From NCBI GenBank assembly GCA_910587905.1, contig CAJUOF010000065.1, positions 1-8,771 on the forward strand: a stretch of 8,771 nt of DNA, read 5' to 3'. The DNA comes from an uncultured Lachnospiraceae bacterium. GTDB lineage: Bacteria; Bacillota_A; Clostridia; Lachnospirales; Lachnospiraceae. Below, in pieces: positions 4,800 to 8,771 of this stretch. The notes below the pieces were generated by a model, which was not told the DNA's origin, did no database searches, and was given only the letters and a program-made list of their open reading frames with translations. The translations under genes and the position numbers were made by a program. The stretch's first letter is position 1; each line of letters starts with the position of its first letter.

Positions 4800-6809
4800 T
4801 TACCGGTCGTGGATTTGGAAGCGGGCCACCAGCTCCTTTAAGGTGGAAGCCTGACCGGACAGCTCTTCGCTGGCGGCGGCGCTGGCCTCGGAGGTGGCCA
4901 CGTTGTTCTGAACCACGGTGGAGATCTGCCCGATTCCCTGGGAGATCTCTTCGGCATTCGCCGCCTGCTGCTTGGTGTATTCCGCGATTCCGCTGATCAG
5001 GCTGCTCATTTTGTCTGTCTGGGCCACCACGGCCATCATGGAATCGGCGGTCTCCCGGGCGGCGGCGACACCTTCCGTCATGGAGTCCACGGTCTGGTTC
5101 AGAAGCTTGGTGGTCTCCTTGGCCGCCTCGGAAGACTTCCCGGCCAGGTTTCGGACCTCGTCGGCCACCACGGCAAAGCCCTTGCCGGCGACGCCCGCCC
5201 TGGCCGCCTCCACGGCGGCGTTTAAGGCCAGGATGTTGGTCTGGAAGGCGATGTCCTCGATGGTCTTGACGATCTGGTGGATCTCGGAGGACTTTTCGTT
5301 GATCTTCTGGATCACCTCCGTCAGGTTCCGCATCTTGGCGTCGCTCTCCAGAAGTCCGCTTTTGACTTCACTGGAGATCCGGTCCGCTTCCTGAGCGCCC
5401 TGGGCGATCTTGTGGACGCTGTCGGAGACGGAATCGATATGTGCGGCCAAGGTATCCACGGAGGAAGCCTGTTCCGTGGAACCCTGGGAGAGGGTGAGCG
5501 CCCCGTTTGAGACCTGCTCCGCACCGGCAGCCACCTGGTTGGAGGCGGTGCGGATCTGGCCGATGGTATTGCCAAGGGCGGAAGCGATCTCCTCCAGGGA
5601 AGTCTTGATTTTAGAAAATTCGCCGGTGTATTCATTCTCCAGGGTGAAGGCCAGGTTTCCCGCGGCGATCTCCCGGAGCTTGTCGGAAATGTCATTGATG
5701 TATTTGACGTATTCCCGGAGTCTCACGGTGACCTCGTTAAAGTCGCCGGCGAGGATGCCCAGCTCGTCCTTCGACTGATAGTGGATGGTCTGGTCCAGGG
5801 CGCCTTCCGCGATCTGGGTGGCCACGTAGCTCAGTTCCTTCACGGGCCTGCCGATGATACGCCGGACCTGGATGACGACCAGGACGATCAGCAGGAGGAT
5901 GGCGAGGACGGCCACCACGACCATGACGGCGGTCAGATAATAGAGCTCCCGGAGGACCTCCGACCGGGAGACGTAGGCCACCGCCGTCCAGTCGCTGTCC
6001 GGGACCTTCGCCACCTGGATGTAGGTGTTGTCATAGACGGAGAGCCCCGTCTTTCCGGCCTGGATCTGTTTGTCGGCGTAGGCGTACATGCCGCCGGCCA
6101 CCTCGCCGAGCTTCTGCCCGGTGATCTCCGGATCCCGGTGCCCGATGATGGTGTCCGTCCTGGTGTCCACCAGGAAGATCCCGCCGGTGTCCTCGATCTT
6201 GGCTTCGCCGACGATCCGGGAGATGGAGTCCAGGTAGACGTCGGCGGCCGCGACGCCGCGCACCGTCCCGTCACTGTCTTTTAGGACGCCGGAAGCGCCC
6301 ACCACGTAGGACTGGCTGTCTTCATCAAAATAGACGTCTCCCAGAATGAAATCCTCCGATTGAATCCCGTCCTGATACCAGGACTTGGAGAGCGCGTCGA
6401 AATCCGGTCCCGGCACGAAGGAGGCGTGGTACAGGGAGCCGTCGGTGAGGGCCACGTAAAGCCCCGCCGGATAGGCGTCGTTCTGGTTCACCGTGTGCTT
6501 TATGTATGTTTCCATGGCGGGAACGTCCATGTCCTCATACTGAATGGTATCCCGCTGCATTTCCAGCATGGTCAGGGTCTTGTTCATCCAGGCCCCGGTC
6601 TCCTGGAGGGTCCGCTCCGTGGTGGTGGAGAGCAGGTTTTCGCTTTTCTCCAAGAGGGTGTGGGACATCTGGATGTAGACGACGATCAGCAGTACTGCGA
6701 TCGCGATGACGGCGCTGCCGGCAATGGCTCCCACCAGCTTTCCCGTGACGCCGTGGCCGAACCGGACGGTCTGGCCTTGTGCTTTCCGTTGTTCTTCTTC
6801 ATGCTTCAT
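4800..6809 (-). CDS. Methyl-accepting chemotaxis protein with dCache sensor domain
   Basis: A 669-residue membrane chemoreceptor. Order: cytoplasmic N-terminus, TM1 (about 25-46), an extracellular dCache_1-type sensor (about 50-285), TM2 (about 292-315), HAMP (about 315-368), a second HAMP-like segment (about 370-412, with LREIAAGNLAFTL) and a long signalling coiled coil. The hairpin tip, which contacts CheA and CheW, is fully conserved: FQTNILALNAAVEAARAG (522-539) followed by KGFAVVADEVRNLA. In the sensor, F137-x4-K142-x-W144-Y145 and D190 align with the amino-acid-binding motif Y-x4-R-x-W-Y and later D, with two substitutions. The start is ATG 6807-6809 with GGGGG upstream and a good SigmaA promoter. 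No che genes are in the window. The codons are richer in G/C at third positions than those of the LytTR kinase upstream. The function is sure; the ligand is unknown. Confidence 0.96.
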   Translation of the reverse strand: MKHEEEQRKAQGQTVRFGHGVTGKLVGAIAGSAVIAIAVLLIVVYIQMSHTLLEKSENLLSTTTERTLQETGAWMNKTLTMLEMQRDTIQYEDMDVPAMETYIKHTVNQNDAYPAGLYVALTDGSLYHASFVPGPDFDALSKSWYQDGIQSEDFILGDVYFDEDSQSYVVGASGVLKDSDGTVRGVAAADVYLDSISRIVGEAKIEDTGGIFLVDTRTDTIIGHRDPEITGQKLGEVAGGMYAYADKQIQAGKTGLSVYDNTYIQVAKVPDSDWTAVAYVSRSEVLRELYYLTAVMVVVAVLAILLLIVLVVIQVRRIIGRPVKELSYVATQIAEGALDQTIHYQSKDELGILAGDFNEVTVRLREYVKYINDISDKLREIAAGNLAFTLENEYTGEFSKIKTSLEEIASALGNTIGQIRTASNQVAAGAEQVSNGALTLSQGSTEQASSVDTLAAHIDSVSDSVHKIAQGAQEADRISSEVKSGLLESDAKMRNLTEVIQKINEKSSEIHQIVKTIEDIAFQTNILALNAAVEAARAGVAGKGFAVVADEVRNLAGKSSEAAKETTKLLNQTVDSMTEGVAAARETADSMMAVVAQTDKMSSLISGIAEYTKQQAANAEEISQGIGQISTVVQNNVATSEASAAASEELSGQASTLKELVARFQIHDR

Positions 6810-6844
6810 GTTCTGGTTCCCCCGTAAATGGTTTATACAAGGAA

Positions 6845-6873
6845 ATTATAGCAAGTGCAGGTTAGAAAAACAA
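6845..6873 (-). promoter_or_regulatory. SigmaA promoter of the chemoreceptor gene
   Basis: On the - strand, TTGTTT (complement of 6868-6873), a 17-nt spacer and a perfect TATAAT (complement of 6845-6850) precede the start codon by 35 nt. The expected transcript starts near 6838 and has a leader of about 30 nt. There is no SigmaD-like element here, so this receptor looks under housekeeping-sigma control. Confidence 0.8.
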
Positions 6874-6875
6874 GA

Positions 6876-6895
6876 GGTTCTGGAAGATTCTGGAA
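6876..6895. repeat. Tandem 10-bp repeat directly upstream of the chemoreceptor -35
   Basis: GGTTCTGGAA (6876-6885) and GATTCTGGAA (6886-6895) are adjacent, match at 9 of 10 positions and end 2 bp from the -35 of the chemoreceptor promoter. Relative to the predicted start they cover about -38 to -57. A one-turn spacing is what OmpR/PhoB-type regulators use; such a regulator gene lies just across the spacer. Function is inferred from position only. Confidence 0.5.
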
Positions 6896-6988
6896 ATAAA
6901 ATCCGCCCATTGTCTGCTTCAAATGGCTGTTCCCCGGCGAAGACAGACTCCAATATCCCAACCGCACAGGTGGAGCTTTTAACAAAAA

Positions 6989-7012
6989 CACAGGAACGGT
7001 TTTCCGCCTGTG
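6989..7012 (-). terminator. Terminator-like hairpin facing left in the divergent spacer
   Basis: CACAGG (6989-6994) pairs with CCTGTG (7007-7012), and CGG (6997-6999) with CCG (7004-7006), around a TTTT loop with a 2-nt AA bulge. Read leftward, the stem is followed by TTTTTGTT (complement of 6981-6988), the layout of an intrinsic terminator. No leftward gene ends here, so its job is unclear. The rest of the 306-nt spacer (6810-7115) holds the two promoters and the tandem repeat; no further gene is seen. Confidence 0.4.
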
Positions 7013-7041
7013 AAAGTTCCGTGAATTTGTCGCGGAAAGTA

Positions 7042-7070
7042 TGGAAATATGGGCATCCTTCTGATAAAAT
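7042..7070 (+). promoter_or_regulatory. Candidate promoter of the OmpR-type two-component operon
   Basis: TGGAAA (7042-7047), a 17-nt spacer and TAAAAT (7065-7070) lie 45 nt before the start codon. The -35 matches only four of six consensus bases, but TGA immediately before the -10 (7062-7064) gives an extended -10 element. A weak -35 is consistent with dependence on an activator, possibly the encoded regulator itself. Confidence 0.5.
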
Positions 7071-7115
7071 GACAGGAAGGAAAATCTGCGGAGTGCAGAG
7101 GAAGGCGGAAACGGA

Positions 7116-7793
7116 ATGGAAAAACTGAAGATTCTTGTGGTGGACGACGAGGCCAGGATGAGGAAGCTGGTGAGAGATTTCCTTTCCAAAAAAGAGTTTG
7201 CTGTCCTGGAAGCGGGGGACGGAGGGGAGGCGGTCGACCTTTTTTTTGTGGATAAGGGGATCAGCCTGATCATCATGGATGTGATGATGCCAAACATGGA
7301 CGGGTACGAGGCGGTCCGGACCATCCGCCAATATTCCCAGGTGCCCATTATCATGCTGACGGCCAGGGGGGAGGAGCGGGACGAGCTTCTCGGTTTTGAG
7401 CTGGGGGTGGACGAATACATTTCCAAGCCTTTCAGCCCGAAGATTCTGGTGGCCAGGGTGGAGGCGATCTTAAGGCGGAGCATGGCGGCGAAGACGGACA
7501 GCATTGAGGTGGGCGGGATCGTTCTCGACAAGGCGGCCCACCAGGTCCTAGTGGAGGGAAAGCAAGTGGAGCTCAGCTTCAAGGAGTTTGAGCTTCTGAC
7601 TTATTTTGTGGAGAACCAGGGGCTGGCCCTCTCCCGGGAGAACATCCTGAACCACGTGTGGAATTACGACTATTTCGGGGATGCGAGGACCATCGACACC
7701 CACGTGAAAAAGCTCAGGAGCAAGCTGGGAAAGCAGGGCGAGTACATTAAGACCATCTGGGGGATGGGCTATAAGTTTGAGGTGGAGCCGTAA
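7116..7793 (+). CDS. OmpR/PhoB-family response regulator
   Basis: A 225-residue protein. The receiver domain (1-120) has D10-D11-E12, phosphoacceptor D55 in IIMDVMMPNMDGYEAV, T82 and K104 in ISKPFSP. The C-terminal winged helix (about 128-223) shows SFKEFELLTYFVENQG, LSRENILNHVWNYDY and TIDTHVKKLRSKLG, followed by the wing IKTIWGMGYKFE. Such proteins bind tandem direct repeats as dimers after phosphorylation. The start at ATG 7116 has only a loosely placed GGAAGG (7100-7105), so initiation may be modest. The kinase gene begins at the base directly after the stop codon (TAA then ATG), so the two form an operon. The regulon cannot be read from the window, although the adjacent, divergent chemoreceptor promoter with its tandem repeat is a candidate. 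Confidence 0.95.
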   Translation: MEKLKILVVDDEARMRKLVRDFLSKKEFAVLEAGDGGEAVDLFFVDKGISLIIMDVMMPNMDGYEAVRTIRQYSQVPIIMLTARGEERDELLGFELGVDEYISKPFSPKILVARVEAILRRSMAAKTDSIEVGGIVLDKAAHQVLVEGKQVELSFKEFELLTYFVENQGLALSRENILNHVWNYDYFGDARTIDTHVKKLRSKLGKQGEYIKTIWGMGYKFEVEP

Positions 7794-8771
7794 ATGAAGC
7801 ATACCATCCGATTCAAATACACCATGATCCTGGCGGGTGTGGTGGCCGTGGTCATCGGGGCCAGCTGGATCGCCATCAATTTCTGTCTGGAGCCTTATTA
7901 TATGCGGGAAAAGCGCAGGACCCTCGTTCAGGCCAACGACGAGCTGGAGGAGCGGCTTCTCAGGGACGGCACTGTGACGGATGACACCAAGCTCTACCTG
8001 CGGCGGATCAAAGAAAACTATAATATCGAAATCTTTCTGTGGGATTCCAGCCAAAGTGTGATCTATTCCTCCACGGCCGGAGATGTTTTGAAGGGGAGCA
8101 ACAACCTGATCGACTATATCCTGGGGAAGAATCAGACCATGGGGCTGATCGAGGCGACGGAGAATTATGAGATCAACAAGGTTTATGACAAGACTTCCGG
8201 GGCCAGCTACATGGAATTGTTTTCGTTTTTTGCGGGAGGGAGCTTTTCGCTCATGCGAGTTCCCTTGCAGAGCATCCAGGAGACCGTGCGGATGGTGAAT
8301 CAGTTCCATATTTATGTAGCTCTTTTTGTGGCGGCAGTGGGAGTCCTGGCCGTCTGGCGGCTGACCAAGAACATGACGGATCCCATCCTCCACCTGTCCT
8401 CCCTGGCAGAGCGGATGGCGAAGCTGGATTTCACGGCCAGATACGAGGGGGAGGACAACCGGGAAATCGCCATGCTGGGGGAGAGTATGAATTATATGTC
8501 GGCCCGGCTGGAGCAGACCATCCTGGAGCTTAAGGCGGCGAACCTGGAGCTTAAGCGGGACATCGAGCAGAAGACGAGGATCGACGAGATGCGCAGGGAG
8601 TTCCTGGCCAATGTCTCCCATGAGCTAAAGACGCCCATCGCCCTGGTGCAGGGGTATGCGGAGGGTTTAAAAGAAGGGATCAATGACGACCCGGAGACCA
8701 TGGAATGGTACTGCGACGTGATCATCGACGAGGCTTCCAAGATGAACCTGATGGTGAAGAAGCTCCTGACC
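7794..8771 (+). CDS. HAMP-containing sensor histidine kinase, 5' part (runs off window)
   Basis: The frame is open from ATG 7794 to the right edge (326 codons) with no stop. GGTGGAG at 7781-7787 lies 6 nt before the start, inside the end of the regulator gene. Seen: TM1 (about 9-29), an extracellular region of about 140 residues (31-170) without a motif I recognise, TM2 (about 172-189), HAMP (about 190-242, with DPILHLSSLAERMAKLDF), a coiled-coil linker and the HisKA box REFLANVSHELKTPIALVQGYAEGL with phosphoacceptor H276. The ATP-binding domain lies outside the window. It resembles envelope-sensing kinases of the BaeS/ResE/PhoR kind and is clearly the partner of the preceding OmpR-type regulator. 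The stimulus is unknown. A long antisense frame over this gene is a shadow. Confidence 0.93.
   Translation, partial: MKHTIRFKYTMILAGVVAVVIGASWIAINFCLEPYYMREKRRTLVQANDELEERLLRDGTVTDDTKLYLRRIKENYNIEIFLWDSSQSVIYSSTAGDVLKGSNNLIDYILGKNQTMGLIEATENYEINKVYDKTSGASYMELFSFFAGGSFSLMRVPLQSIQETVRMVNQFHIYVALFVAAVGVLAVWRLTKNMTDPILHLSSLAERMAKLDFTARYEGEDNREIAMLGESMNYMSARLEQTILELKAANLELKRDIEQKTRIDEMRREFLANVSHELKTPIALVQGYAEGLKEGINDDPETMEWYCDVIIDEASKMNLMVKKLLT

Noticed and set aside
5781..6284. 167-codon + strand frame inside the chemoreceptor gene
   Set aside because: Asp/His/Gly-rich antisense shadow with no start signals, opposite a complete chemoreceptor.
6833..7582. 249-codon - strand frame covering the regulator start and the divergent spacer
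   Set aside because: It overlaps both divergent promoters and is antisense to a well-supported response regulator; the translation is Ser/Arg/Phe-rich without motifs.
7548..8621. Long open frame (357 codons) on the - strand
   Set aside because: It lies antisense to the end of the OmpR regulator and the kinase, which have clear domain motifs; the translation is His/Leu/Pro-rich without recognisable motifs, typical of a shadow of a GC-rich gene.

Overview
The window looks like chromosome from a spore-forming, moderately GC-rich member of the Clostridia, most likely a Lachnospiraceae-type bacterium. The basis is the strong GGAGG-type ribosome binding sites, a glycine/cysteine-rich small protein of the clostridial type with a SigmaK-like promoter, a DUF5662 protein, a FlxA-like coiled-coil protein and Gram-positive two-component systems. 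I did not identify the species. No tRNA, rRNA, CRISPR array, insertion sequence or phage gene was seen.

Layout. (1) 1-533 (+) is the 3' end of a PrsA-like parvulin-family foldase. It converges on a small cysteine-rich gene (614-832, -), and the two share a bidirectional terminator hairpin at 573-602. (2) 833-1007 is a divergent promoter region: a SigmaK-like promoter faces left and a strong SigmaA promoter faces right. (3) 1008-2098 (+) is a two-gene operon, an Lrp/AsnC regulator with a repetitive tail followed by a DUF5662 protein, joined by an ATGA overlap. (4) 2206-4218 (+) is a LytTR response regulator and an AgrC/ComD-like membrane histidine kinase. (5) 4361-4699 (+) is a small FlxA-like coiled-coil protein. 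It converges on a methyl-accepting chemotaxis protein (4800-6809, -) across a 19-bp bidirectional terminator. (6) 6810-7115 is a 306-nt divergent spacer with promoters for both neighbours, a tandem 10-bp repeat and an unexplained hairpin. (7) 7116-8771 (+) is an OmpR-family response regulator and its HAMP-containing histidine kinase, which runs off the window.

The common theme is signal sensing: two complete or near-complete two-component systems of different families, one chemoreceptor, one feast/famine-type regulator and an envelope foldase. The most useful leads are regulatory. They are the tandem repeat directly upstream of the chemoreceptor promoter and beside an OmpR-type regulator, the dyad upstream of the FlxA-like gene, and the hexapeptide-repeat tail of the Lrp protein that carries the next gene's ribosome binding site. 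I found no clearly new multi-gene system. DUF5662 is the main protein without a known function.
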